This document shows, in pieces, positions 35,352 through 46,823 of a DNA stretch of 64,000 nt. The stretch spans positions 28,831,501 to 28,895,500 of the forward strand of contig NC_091677.1 in assembly GCF_042453785.1 (NCBI RefSeq), written 5' to 3'. Origin of the DNA: Malus domestica (Eukaryota > Streptophyta > Magnoliopsida > Rosales > Rosaceae). The notes under the pieces are model-generated. The model was given only the letters and a program-made list of their open reading frames with translations. It was not told the DNA's origin and did not search any database. A program made the translations under genes and the position numbers. How positions within the stretch are numbered: the first letter of the stretch is position 1; each line of letters begins with the position of its first letter.

Positions 35352-35371
35352 TGACAGAAGAGAGGGAGCAT
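35352..35371 (-). promoter_or_regulatory. miR156/157 target site in SPL 3' UTR
   Basis: The transcript strand reads ATGCTCCCTCTCTTCTGTCA, differing from the perfect complement of miR156 at only two positions (first and seventh bases from the 5' end of the site). It lies 14 bases beyond the stop codon. Small SPL3/4/5-type genes are known to carry their miR156 site in the 3' UTR, where it causes cleavage or translational block in the juvenile phase. Confidence 0.88.
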
Positions 35372-35385
35372 GCTTGTTCTAAATC

Positions 35386-36412
35386 TTATTTGATTTGGAA
35401 GTGCTTGTGAGTGGACTGAGTCCTTGTACCAACATTGCGGCTTGAGCCTTCCACCGCATGAGACTCGGCTGGATTCTTCCTTCGTCGTTCATTGTGTCCT
35501 GACAAACGGCTACGACAGCTCCGTTTGGTGTCGTCAAATTCTGATAGCTCATGAAATCTGCAACACAACAACAACAACATTCTGCATCAGGATGCTTGTT
35601 TATTTATCATCTATGCAATGAGATCTAAGTCTTCGTCGATCGAGCAATTTTTGTTTATTTTTAGAGTAGCAATACATATCATCAAATTGAGGAATCTTCA
35701 CCTACTGCTATACAAAACGTGTTATATAGAAATAGATGAAGCACAAACTTGTACCAGTAAACCGCTCTGACGGTGTTCTTGCTAGATATATACTTAAATA
35801 ATTCAGCCTCATTACTAATTGGAAAGAGTAAATTAATTAACATTCACAGAACCATACAACTTTGAATTGTGAACTTAATATTGTCAGCGATCGATATAAG
35901 AAAACGAAGAAATGTAAAATAAAGAGTAGCAGTGTACATCAACCCCACACACACACACATATAGAAGAAACCAGTAACTACAAATTATGCAATTTCTGCC
36001 AAATCAATATATAAACAATTACTATAAATTTTCATACGCTCGGAAAAAAAAAATTAATAGAAACCAGAGAATAAAAATGAAAATTGCAATACCTGCTGCA
36101 TTGCTGGCAAAACCTTTGGTGGAGGCCAGAGACAAGCACAACCTGAGACTTGGAATGAAGGTCACAAACCTTATGCTTTCTGTGATATTTCTTTTCATCG
36201 CTCAGATCAGCTGTGCACCTGTCTGCCTGACACCGTCTCATTGCACCTCCTCCTCCTCCTGATGATGACGACAACGATCTCTTACCTTTCTTCATCCTGT
36301 CCACTTGCAGCTCATCATCAAATTCCTCCTCCTCCTTCTTCACCACCACCACCACCACATGCGGCTTCTCCTTCATCTGCTTGTCCGAGTCCAATTTACT
36401 CATCCCCTCCAT
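35386..36412 (-). CDS. SBP-box transcription factor, SPL3/4/5 type
   Basis: Two exons (36412-36093, 35557-35386) encode about 163 residues. The SBP domain is at about 61-136. Zinc site 1 uses C61, C66, C83 and H86 (CQADRC ... KVCDLH). Zinc site 2 uses FCQQC, the H of FHELSEF and the C of RSC. The bipartite nuclear signal overlaps the end ([17 protein letters not shown]). The intron splits the arginine before FHELSEF, the conserved SBP intron position. The N-terminus is short and acidic. SPL3/4/5 proteins bind GTAC cores and promote phase change and flowering, acting through MADS genes such as FUL and AP1. Start chosen at MEGMSK; the frame stays open upstream to 36568 but that part is low-complexity Ser/Pro and is probably 5' UTR. 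Regulated by the miR156 site just past the stop. Confidence 0.9.
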
Positions 36413-37196
36413 CAATGGATTGACCCCAGATGATATTATTATTTGGTTTGGTTTGGGAGTAGGGATGTGGTGGAACAAGGGGAGGGGGAAGGAAGGAGAA
36501 GAGTAAAAAGTAGACGTGATGAAGGAGCAGGAGGAGTGGGAGAGTGAGTGAGTGAGTGAGGACCACAAGAATCTCCTCCATAATTCATTTTTCTGAGGAG
36601 TCTTGTTTGCTTCTTGTTCGTTGTTTAGCAGCTTCTACTTGTACAACAATAATGCATAGCATAGGCCATAGCATAGGCCATAGGGGTCAGAGACAACAGA
36701 GGGGAAGGGGTAATACCGAAGAAAAGTTAAAAATAAGCAAACCCAAAAGATTTGGGTTTCATTCTTCCATGTTTACAAATCAAAGCATGCCAAATATGCA
36801 GATTTTTTTTTTTTAATCAACGCCCGTAACCACTTAATAGCATCTCCAATATAAAATTTCCAAAGGTTGTTTAACCTATTCAGAATGGGACACTTAAACC
36901 TCTATACATTACATAGAGAACGAATTTTGATGTTTTTACTCACTTAACTACATACAAAAGTTCAAGGAAAAGCACCACAAATATCTCTTCATTTTCATTG
37001 AGAACCAAAAGCACCAAAAAATTCTTCATGATTTAATAAATAGAAATCAAAATCATCATCCATCCATCAAAAAGAGCTTGTGCCTTTAACGGTTTTAGCC
37101 AAAATAAAACGTAGTAGAAAGATAGGGTTTTAATTATTTGGTATAAGTTTATTGGTAAATTTTAGTTTATTTTGTACTTACTAGTAATTATATAAA
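36413..37196. other. SPL upstream region
   Basis: Probable 5' UTR and promoter of the minus-strand SPL gene. It contains a GAGT tetranucleotide run near 36541-36558 and a short tandem AGCATAGGCCAT (about 36656-36682). No additional gene is visible. Confidence 0.35.
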
Positions 37197-37856
37197 TGGC
37201 GGATCCGTGACACAACTTTTTTTTACACACGTTTTTGTGGACCCACTTCGTAACGTATTTCATCAATATGAACCGTCTTATCTTTTAGGTCCCTCATCAA
37301 AGATCATGTCTACCAAAAATCACCCAAATATGAATCCATATGATCGTTGGATTAAGAGTTTAGGTTTTTTTTTTTGTAGAACCTTATTCGTCCATTTTCT
37401 TTACTACAAATGAATGTCTTAATGATTTTGGATTTGTATAATTTTTTGCAAGGATAATATATAAATGGTATTCATATGATTGTTGGATTAAGAGTTGGTT
37501 TTTTTTTTTTGGTAAAATTGTATTCGTCCATATTCTTCACTACAAATGAATGTCTTAATAGTTTTGAATTTATACATTTTTTTGCAAGGATAATATATGA
37601 ATGGTATCCATATGACCATTGAGTTAAGAGTTAAGAGTTTTTTTTTTTGGTAGAACTATATTCATTTATTTTCTTCACTTGAAATGAATGTCTTAATGAT
37701 TTTGGATTTGTACTATTTTTTGCAAGGATGATATATGAATGATGTTGTAAAAGATAGATGGTTCGAATCGTTAAAATATATTATAAAGGGAGCCCACAAA
37801 AACGTGTGTGAAAAATTATGTAAAAAAAGTGGCGCCATCGATCCGTCACCATTACA
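37197..37856. mobile_element. TIR element with three internal tandem repeats
   Basis: The left end GGCGGATCCGTGACACAAC is followed by TACACACGTTTTTGTGG. The right end carries the inverse, CCCACAAAAACGTGTGTG then GGCGCCATCGATCCGTCACC. The interior holds three copies of a unit of about 125-146 bp (37334-37470, 37471-37616, 37617-37741), each with (T/C)CCATATGA, TTAAGAG, a T run, GTCCAT..TTCTT, GAATGTCTTAAT and TTTTTTGCAAGGAT. No coding capacity. Superfamily unassigned. Confidence 0.65.
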
Positions 37857-38275
37857 AAATAAAGTAAAATAAATAAGGATAATGTTAGGGAGACCTAAAT
37901 TTTAAACTAAATGATGTGTCACCAATAAGAACCAAGTCCGTTAATCGACACTTAGTTAATAATCCAATCATCAACAACTACATCATTTGATTTAAAAAAT
38001 TTGGTTTTTCTAGCATTATAAAAAAAAAATTTCATATTTAAATTTTAAGCTGGGTGTATAGCGAGGTTAGATTGGTTCAACTAAACTTTTCCAAAGAAAG
38101 GTAACAAATTACAAACCCTTCCTTCCAAATTCAAAAACACATTTCCGCGCTTCTTTTTCATTCTCTGAATGCGAATGAATGATATCTCACTCAGCTTCGC
38201 TCTTCCAAATTTCCAATTCACGTTTCTTCCCATCTCATCTGTCGTTTTGTGTACATAAGAAACACAGCAGAGGCC

Positions 38276-38325
38276 ATGGACTCCGACACCACTCCTCTCC
38301 ACGACCCTCTCTTGCCCTGGCTCTG

Positions 38326-38375
<50 letters not shown>

Positions 38376-41300
38376 CGTTCAATTTCTTCAAATTGTTACT
38401 GAAATTAGTTACCGAACCAGGTCCGTGAAGCAAGCCCTAGAAGATTTTCACTCCGGAAAGGATTCCGGGTTGGATCTCACCAAGCTTCTATCCGACTGCA
38501 TCGCCACATTCAAGGACAATGCTCAGTACAGGGACGACATCAGATTTCTCAAGATTTGGTTCCTCTATGTATGTATTAATACACTCCCTCTCTAATTTCT
38601 GACCTTTTTTTCATACATTTTGCTTATGTATTTTTTATGGGTCAATTTATTTTTATTACTTTCAATTTTGGTTTTTGTTTAGTTGCTTTGATTATGTTAA
38701 TAAATATCAAATTTGGTACATTTTTTGGGTTAAAATTTTGAGGAGGTTGTTTAGTTTGTTTGTCAATGTGATTGATATGGAAAATTTAATTACTTGTCTT
38801 TGTGGATTTGCAGATGGATACCAGTGAAGATTTCGAAAGCGTTTTTCTGGAAATGTTGCACAGGGAGATTTGTGTTGGCCACTCTTTGCTTTATGTCTGG
38901 TACGCGATCTTTCTCGAAGCCAAAGAGAAATTGTACGATGCACACATGGTTTATCAGATGGGTATTTCAAGGTCCGCCTCTGTCTCCCAACAGGATTTTG
39001 CGTCTGCGCGCGTGTCCCGAAATGGAGGTCTGCAGTTTTGTTGTTGAATATAATTATGCTTATGATGTTTCGTGTGGTGGTAGGAATGCTAAGCCAGTTG
39101 AGTGGGTGGAGAAGGCGCATGCCTTATTTCTTGCTCGGATGTATAGAATAGCTTCTTCAGCTCAGAAGGTAAGCGAACCTTGTTTCATGTACGTGTAGGC
39201 AATTGATATGTTTTACCTTCTCTTCTTCATTGCTCTATATTTTTTCACAACTATTGCTTGAAGTGTTTTGATTAGTTGCAAAGTAAATATGTTGTTGGAT
39301 GTACGAAAATTGATCAATTTGCATTTCCGTCGTGCAGATTGGAAACGATGAAGCAGTTCCTTTTGGGAGCCTCATTAACCCATGGTCCAGCTCCACCATG
39401 AAAGACCTATTGAAGAAAGTTAATCGTCAACTTACAAAATATGATGTGAGATACTTTCTTCCTCATCAAGTCATCATTGGATAATCTCTAATGTTGTCGG
39501 ATTAAGAGTTATTTTTTGGATTTTGCACACATGACTCAGGGATACCATTCTACTACTAAAGCTTACTCGGGAAAAGTGGCTTTGTCTTCTCTCAAGAACT
39601 CGTCCAGGAACAAAACTATTGAGATAGGTGATTCACATTACTGGTTCATTTTCTTTTCTATGTCACAATATATGAGTTTAGACATAAATTTTTACTTCTG
39701 AGTTCTAACTTCTTAGCTAAGTAAGATGGTTTTTCACTTTTCTTACGAAGTAGTTCAGGAATGCTAGGCTTCTAAACAAAAAACTCATAAGTATCTTGTG
39801 CTGAAACCCACTAATGCTTGGTTGAACTTGGATTTAGAAGAAGACATTTCTCAACGTAAATTGTTTAATGAGATTTTAGAGATGGATAGACATTTAGTCT
39901 TTTCTACTGTCTGTTTGCATTTTGCCTTCGATGTATAAGAAAGATGTTTATTCTCATTTTTCAATCTCATCAAGCACACATCCTTGAGCATCCGGTATCA
40001 GATAGAAATGATGTTGGAGGATATGTTATCATCTCTACGTTAGGGACCTGTGACTGTTATGGTTTTTGCCAATACCAACAAGCAGTTCTATTTATACGCA
40101 ACGCAACCTCAGTTAGCTGTAATCTCAACTGTTTGGAGTTTGCTTCATGGACCCTTACCGGATATGCAGTTCATATCCTGATCAAAAGTCTTCTCTCGAA
40201 GTTTTAATGCATCACTCATTTCTCTTTTATTTTAACTTTAATTATTTATATTCTCTATTTCACTCAAGAATTGGACTGTTACCAACTTCACTACTAGGTG
40301 TTACCACCTGAGCTAGGGCCGAGGGAGCTAGAATCTTCTTGGATATTCAGAACATTTAGTTCAATCAAATTAATTGAGTGTTTTGGTTTTTCAAATATTC
40401 TTCCATTTTATCTATTGATGCTCCATTTGAAGGTAGAAGGTTAACGTATTATGTTCATTACCCATATCGTGGTACTCATAGGTCGTACGAAGTACCAGAT
40501 CACTGGTTGTGCAGGTCAGGGTGGCTTTGCTCAAGTATATAAAGCATATGTCAATTGTAATCCTGAAGATGTTGTTGCATTGAAGGTAAAATCTACCAGA
40601 CTTCTACTCTCCTAATGATGACCAGTGTATTACCGGATAATTTCAGTTTTGGAAATCTATGGCAGATACAAAAGCCTGCTTTCCCTTGGGAGTTCTATAT
40701 GTATCGTCAACTTGATCAACGGATCTCAGACAAGGAAGTAAGCATTTTCTGATCCTCCAAGTTTTTTATTGGTAGTTGCTGGTTCTGTTTATTTTACAAT
40801 TGATATGTTATTGTATCAGAGGTCAAGCTTTGGGTTTGCTCATAGAATGCATCTCAATCCCGACTGTAGCATTCTAGTCTCCGACTATCTTGCTAGTGGA
40901 ACACTTCAGGTTAGTGAAACATACATCATACCAATTTTCATGTCTGCCATACTCTTGTCATGCTTATTGTAACCTAAAGATCTTGTGCAGGATGCAATAA
41001 ATTCATATGCCTTCAAAGGCAAGTCCATGGAAGAAGTGTTATGCATTTATTACACCATAGAAATGCTCTACATGCTAGAAACTCTGCATGGTGTTGGCAT
41101 CATTCATGGAGATTTCAAGCCTGATAATTTGCTTATTCGTTATGCTAGGTAACAAACATTCTCCCTTGTAGATCTTGAGTGTTACGACAGCAGACTGGTA
41201 CTTGAACATACAGAAAACTGGACCTTACTAATTATATTTTACTCACAATCTGATTTTCATCTCCCTTCGTTTGTCCCCTCTTAGAGGTCATTACTTACTA

Positions 41301-42545
41301 GCAGCATTGATTGTCATTCTTTCTTTTTCTAGTCTTATTCTTACTGCATACTCTGGTGATAGGACGTGTTTTTAGCTTAAGTTTCTATTAGTTAACCTAT
41401 GCCTTGCGTGGGAGACAGTTTCTTATCTTTAATAGTAACATGGGACAATTTTATTTCTAGTTAGAACCGCTAGCTCGTACGTGCAACTTATTTTAAGAAG
41501 TCTAATAAAGAGAGGAAAAAAAAATCCAATTTTCATGTAAGAGCTTGATTGTGTGTTATGAAGCTTACCCATTTGCATCATCAATTAAATTACCATTTGG
41601 CAGGAATGGCCTTACAAAAGCCGGATCTTGTGACAGAACTGACTTTACAGAAGAAGAATTTCGTGAGAGAAGTGGTCCGTGGCTTGATCAGGTTATTTGT
41701 GGTTGTAAAAGACTAGTATCAGATTGAAGACTAGTATTCAGCTTAGTTTTTTATGATTAATCTGGGGTTATCTTACAGGGTCTATGCCTTGTCGACTGGG
41801 GAAGAGGGATAGATCTGCATCTCTTTCCTGACAATGTGGAGTTTACGGGAGATTGCCGGACTTCTGGATTTCGTTGTGTGGAAATGCAAGAGAATAGGCC
41901 ATGGACATATCAAGTATAGTCCACGTTTTTTTTTCTATTCTAATTTCAGTCAACATTTTCTTATATCTAATTTGTGTAACTTCTTGTTACCAGGTAGACA
42001 CATACGGACTCTGTGTTGTTGTCCACACGATGCTGCATAATTCTTACATGGAAATTGACAAGAAACCATCACCCGAAGGTGGTCACTTCTATCTGCCCAA
42101 GTCATCTTTTAAAAGGTACCTTTCTCTCAGTCCTGCATATATGACCACTTGTCCATCTTATCGATTTTTGTTTCGCTCCAAAACTTGATCGTTACTTTAG
42201 CAAAGGTTGCCTAAAAATGAGAAAGTCTTGCATTGGGTCGTAACATGAGCAATGCGAATGCAAACACATCTCTTCCATCTCTTATCTTTACTTTCACCCT
42301 TTAGTTTACGTTTTGACGATTTTGATTTCAATTCTTGTCGTTCAAATGAGCTCAGATACTGGAATGTCGAACTCTGGAGGAACTTCTTTAAGAAACTGCT
42401 TAATAGTAGCCCCGGCTGTAACCACAAGAAGCTGTTGCAGGATCTGAGGGAGTCCTTCCAGGATTACTTGTGCTCGGAGCCTCAGCTTATAAGGAAACTA
42501 AGCGATTTACTGGTCAAGCAAAGGGCCTCACTGTGTTCTGCTTAA
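38276..42545 (+). CDS. BUB1: BUB1-like spindle-checkpoint protein kinase
   Basis: Fourteen in-frame exons: 38276-38325, 38421-38568, 38814-38971, 39084-39168, 39338-39445, 39540-39627, 40482-40585, 40666-40737, 40820-40909, 40991-41148, 41604-41691, 41779-41913, 41994-42115, 42356-42545 (about 531 residues). BUB1 acts at kinetochores in the mitotic checkpoint. The N-terminal Mad3/BUB1 homology region (about 15-145) shows YRDDIRFLKIWFLY and CVGHSLLYVWYAIFLEAKEKL with tetratricopeptide-like helices. The kinase domain starts near residue 210: glycine loop CAGQGGFAQVYKA, lysine strand VVALKIQKP, catalytic loop HGDFKPDN (HGD replaces HRD, with D and N kept) and metal-binding DWG for DFG (LVDWGRGIDL). 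The substitutions match BUB1-family kinases. The region between the two domains is short, as in plant BUB1 compared with animal BUB1. Intron 1 (95 bp) is mostly a CT run (38329-38373) starting just after the donor site. Confidence 0.9.
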
Positions 42546-43113
42546 TTACCCAATCAGTCCTCCTGGCTGAGCTCATCTCAGGGAGCATCTGTTAATTTAA
42601 CTCCCAAACTTTGTCGGAAGATTCAGATGTATGTTGTCTCAAAGAAATGCGCTTGTTGTACATGTGTTTACCGGATTATGGAATCAAAAGTTGTCTCCAA
42701 ATATTTTGCAAACGCCATACGATTTTGTCCAGGGAAACAAACTAACAAATCGTAAAGCAAACAGAAACAAAAGACACCAATAACTCGAAACCCTAATGCC
42801 AAAGCTAAAATGCAACAAGAAGGAACAACAAGGCTGCGGAAAACTACACAAAGCAATGACTGATTAAAGCAACCTGCGCAGCGACAATCTAGTTAATGAA
42901 ACAAAAACCAAAGGAAACCGTTAGGTTGTTTCACCGAAAACTTCCAGAGTAACTATACAAGTTTCTCTACTCCATCGGAACTTCATTGAACAACTTTTAC
43001 ATGATCCAGTATTAATTTACAATATCAAACTGTATGAAATGGGCTTGTCCCCTTATTCTTGGTTCTAGACCAATTGACATTCTTAATTTTATGATGATTA
43101 TTACTAATTTAAT
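42546..43113. other. Intergenic space between convergent genes
   Basis: Holds the 3' flanks of BUB1 (plus) and the LRX-like gene (minus). No additional gene or repeat that I can support. Confidence 0.4.
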
Positions 43114-44412
43114 TCATGTATAGGTAGGAGCTGCCGCACTAGGAGGCGAAGACAGAGGCGTTGCTGCTGGCACTGCGGCAATGCTTGGGGCGGAAGCAGA
43201 TGCACCGCCACTGCCACAAGGATATTCGAAGCAATCAACAGGATGCTCGAGTATGGCATTACATTCTTTCTGGGTCCTCTGGTAAGGTTTCTCGGGGAAA
43301 CAGTTACGGCGTTCATCAAAGGCAATGCCTTTCGATGTCAAATTCTGGCAGGTCCCCTCTTCCTCACAGAAATAGTTGTAAGAGAATGTGAAATTCGCCA
43401 AGTTTGGCAGACAACAAACTCCAGCGGGTACAATCCCGGTCAGCATATTGTGGGCCAAATTAAGTTGCTCCAAATGAGATAGCCCCGTCATGCTGTAAGG
43501 TATAGGACCAACAAGCTTGTTGTAGCTCACATCCAACACCCTCAGTTTGTACAGAAACCCAACTTCTTGGGGCAAACACCCTGACAAACTCGTGTTAATT
43601 AACAGCAGTTCCTCTAGAGTACCTGCGAAATTGACTATGCTTGGGGGAAGGCACCCGCCAAAGTTGTTATTAGCAAACACCACTACACTGGCTGAGCTTC
43701 CACCCAATGACGCTGGAATTACACTGGTTAAGCGGTTGTTATTAACAAATATGGCATCGAGTTTTTTCCTGAAAAGTTCTGGAGGTAATGGCCCTTCAAA
43801 CTCGTTGTACCGAAGATCAAGATAGCCTAAGGTAGGAAGAGAGAGGACAACTGTGGGGAAAGGGCCTACAAATCTGTTGTTACTAAGATCAAGCTCGAAA
43901 AGGAGTGTAAGGTTGGCCATACTTTGAGGGAGGATGCCACAAAAGCGGTTGCTATTTAGATGGATAAGTGCAAGATCCGACAACAGGCCAAATTCCTCAG
44001 GGAGAAATCCGGCGATGTCCCTATGGTTAAGGTCTATGCCAGAAACAACTTGGATTTTGGGGTCATCAAGAGCTGGTGAACAATACACACCCATGTAGTT
44101 ACAAACCGAAGGACCAACCCAATTGGTTGTGATGTTGTATGGATCAGAGTAAATTACGTGCTTCCATGCTTGGAGAGCAAGAAAAGCTTGGTAGAGTCTT
44201 GGGTTTGAATCATCGGATGTTGCTGCAGGATGTGGATGGTTGTGGTGCCCGCGGTGGCTATGATGGTGATGAGAGACATAGACATGGCTGCTGCTGCGCT
44301 TTGCAGCAGCAGACAGACTGAAATTGCTGAACAGACAAGATAGAACTAGAAGGAAAGTTAGGAGCAATGAAAATACATGGCAGGCAAAGGAAGAAAGTGA
44401 AAAGGAAGACAT
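43114..44412 (-). CDS. LRX-like leucine-rich repeat protein with a vestigial extensin tail
   Basis: Single exon, 432 residues from the MSSFSLSS start (an in-frame ATG at 44430 would add six). The signal peptide is hydrophobic (LLLTFLLVLSCLF). A His-rich stretch (HHHHSHRGHHNHPHP) follows. The LRR N-cap has the NYMGVYC motif typical of LRX proteins, then about ten plant-type LRRs with LxLxxNxFxGxLP cores. A cysteine-rich hinge (CEEEGTCQNL, CFPEKPYQRTQKEC, HPVDCFEYPCGSG) closes the LRR block as in LRX proteins. LRX proteins bind RALF peptides and anchor in the wall through a C-terminal SPPPP extensin domain. Here only about 35 residues follow, rich in Ala/Ser/Pro and without any SPPPP. The ligand-binding half is therefore complete while the wall anchor is essentially absent. 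Confidence 0.9.
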   Translation of the reverse strand: MSSFSLSSFACHVFSLLLTFLLVLSCLFSNFSLSAAAKRSSSHVYVSHHHHSHRGHHNHPHPAATSDDSNPRLYQAFLALQAWKHVIYSDPYNITTNWVGPSVCNYMGVYCSPALDDPKIQVVSGIDLNHRDIAGFLPEEFGLLSDLALIHLNSNRFCGILPQSMANLTLLFELDLSNNRFVGPFPTVVLSLPTLGYLDLRYNEFEGPLPPELFRKKLDAIFVNNNRLTSVIPASLGGSSASVVVFANNNFGGCLPPSIVNFAGTLEELLLINTSLSGCLPQEVGFLYKLRVLDVSYNKLVGPIPYSMTGLSHLEQLNLAHNMLTGIVPAGVCCLPNLANFTFSYNYFCEEEGTCQNLTSKGIAFDERRNCFPEKPYQRTQKECNAILEHPVDCFEYPCGSGGASASAPSIAAVPAATPLSSPPSAAAPTYT

Positions 44413-44495
44413 TCTCCACTCTATCCACACACCTCGGTGAGTTGGTTTGAGATCGATATGGTAGAAGGACTTGTAGAAGTAGTAAAGAGCTTCTG

Positions 44496-44505
44496 TTTAT
44501 ATATA
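44496..44505 (-). promoter_or_regulatory. TATA box of the LRX-like gene
   Basis: TATATATAAA on the minus strand, 66-84 bases before the two candidate start codons, which fits a short 5' UTR. Confidence 0.55.
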
Positions 44506-44509
44506 CCTT

Positions 44510-45053
44510 CGGAGCTCTCCCTCCCCGCTCCCATTCAATTCAAGTAATAAGTAGCACACGCAGACATAATATCCTAGTCTCGTGTTTAATCATGTTCGTG
44601 TACATGTGACTCAATGTAGACAGATCGAACTGTTTCTCAGACAAGATGATAACACAGAAAGAAAATGTTACATGGTATCGACGTACAAGTTACAGCGACA
44701 GTTAACCATTACAATTGGCCCGAAAGATAAAGATGAATGCTTTTGTGTTTGACATATGAAAATATGATGGCAACACAGTTTGACAAAGTGGTGTTTATAA
44801 AATATAATGGCTGTAGGTAGAATAATTGATAAGGATTAAGGACCTAACTCCTCCTTCCTTCCATGTAACTTTCACAGTTGTTTCAAGTGGAGCTGGAGAA
44901 AGACAGCTTCAGACTCCCCCAAGACCTGGAGAGGGTGGATTTCTTCAAGCTCAAGGAAATGTTGTTGCAATCAAATTGCGGCCGCATCAAGTAGTTCAAG
45001 ATATGAAGATCATACGTCCCTGTCTTCCTTGAATGTTTGTCTGCCTAAAAATG

Positions 45054-45093
<40 letters not shown>

Positions 45094-45469
45094 AAGTCTT
45101 CAATTAAAGCATTGAATCTTAAGTCTGCACTGCATTATAGAAAACCAGCCATCTGTTAAGGTTGTCTAACCATAATTTGTTATATAGCTGGGCAGGAATT
45201 TGTAATATTAGCAATAAAAACCAAGACCCATTTGATAAGCACAGTACGGTTCTCCTAGAATCCGTGGTCCAAGAAAATTGTGGTCACTCAATATTCGATC
45301 TGAATCTAACGGTAAATGGTCATTTAATTTTTGTTGTAGTTGTACTTTCTCCTCCATCATTATGTTAAGATCGAAGGGTGGGGGACCCTCAGTCTCTTAA
45401 ATCGGGGGGTCTAGGAGAATGGTACTCTTGATAAGCATTTTGTTGTTCATTTTTTGTGTAATTGGAGGG
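44510..45469. other. Intergenic; possible gene fragment and GA microsatellite
   Basis: A 68-codon plus-strand frame (44826-45032) holds the coding-like stretch VVSSGAGERQLQTPPRPGEG and ends shortly after VVAIKLRPHQVVQD. I do not recognise it. It could be a detached exon of a decayed gene. A GA run follows at about 45058-45093. Nothing else is supported. Confidence 0.25.
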
Positions 45470-45688
45470 ACTTGGATTGTCTGCCCTCCTCATTCCATAC
45501 CCTCCTCATGCCCTCCTAATTCTGTGGTCACGATTAAGTTACGTCAACATTTTATATTTTCATTACTTTTTGTCTTATTATTATTTCTATAAAAAATCAA
45601 TATAAAATGTTGACGTGTTTTAACTTTGACCACAAAATATAGGAGGGCATGAGAAGGGTATGGGATGAGGAGGGCAGACAATCCAAGT
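45470..45688. mobile_element. Hairpin MITE, TTGTCTGCCCTCC family, copy 1
   Basis: Arms of about 90 bp: ACTTGGATTGTCTGCCCTCC at the left and GGAGGGCAGACAATCCAAGT at the right. The inner arms ACGTCAACATTTTATATT / AATATAAAATGTTGACGT surround a short AT loop. Nearly the whole element is palindromic. Copy 2 lies at 49273-49503. Confidence 0.8.
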
Positions 45689-46252
45689 TTACTTGGAGAA
45701 TGTACAGAATAAAAGAGAAATGAGGGATGAAGAAAGGTGACTGGGTACAGGTAAATAAATAAAGAAAGAATGAAAACAAAATCTTAAAAGAGAGAACAAC
45801 TTGAAATAGCTTTAGGTTTTTAAATTTCTGTCTATCATTCTATATACATTTTTTTTTACATCTCTCTCACGGTCTTTCCTCTACTCTTCTTCATTCCTCT
45901 TTCCCACCATATAATTTTCTTATATCAATTTCCAAACATCTCTCAGGTAGAGGTAGGACCAACCAACATTTAATGGACCACATGTGACTTCTCTCTCTAA
46001 TAGAAATAAGGTCACCGTCATAAGTAGGTCCCACCTCTATTACAAAGGTGTAATTTACAAAGTATCTCCCTAGCATTTTCCAATATGAAAACCAAAAACC
46101 AAAAAATTATCAATCGGCCCTTGGATTTTAGGATTTAAGGCCATTCACCTAACATTCACCTCTTAAAGATCATTCACCTCCAAATATCTTAAGATTCTTT
46201 CGATAGAAATGATGTAATGTTGTTGCACCAGCCGCCAACTATCTGGGCGATA

Positions 46253-46470
46253 GCCTACTAGCTTGAATGAGTTAGGCTAGATCGTCTGATCACGTGTCTT
46301 GCCCAACCAACCTCACAAAACAATGCAACACCATATACGGGCATCCCTACCCAAGAACCAAGCCTACTAGCTTGAATGAGTTAGGCCAGACCGTCTGATC
46401 ACGTGTCTTACCCAACCAACCTCACAAAACAATGCAACACCGTATACAGGCATCCCTACCCAAGAACCGC
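46253..46470. repeat. Tandem duplication, 109-bp unit x2
   Basis: Copy 1 is 46253-46361 and copy 2 is 46362-46470. Each starts GCCTACTAGCTTGAATGAG, contains TCTGATCACGTGTCTT and ends CCCTACCCAAGAACC. About eight substitutions separate them. Non-coding. The surrounding 45689-46823 shows no other gene. Confidence 0.85.
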
Positions 46471-46823
46471 GCCCACAAGAGAAGCAGCCTAAAAATAGCT
46501 AAACTCAACCTGAAAAACGGAACTATAAAAGTATGAAACAGAATCCGCCACAAAACAGGAGGCATAAAGGAATGCGAAATTTAGAAGAAACCACTACCTA
46601 TTCTCAACAAAGGAACGATTAAAAACGTAAAAGCACTTATATTCAGAGCTCAATTACAGATAACAATCACCCAAAATTCAAATTTCTTCATCCTCGTAAC
46701 TATACTTTCTAATAACAAATCCACAAACATTTGGAAACATAAAAGCACTTCCGTTCATCCAAATTCTTCAACTAGAGTCGGTGCTCACACAATAACTAAT
46801 GATTTCGTCAACATAGCATATCA

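Noticed and set aside
37080-37095. Possible MSA site (TTTAACGGTTTTA) upstream of BUB1
   Set aside because: Only 9 of 11 positions fit and it lies about 1.2 kb before the start codon, beyond a transposon.
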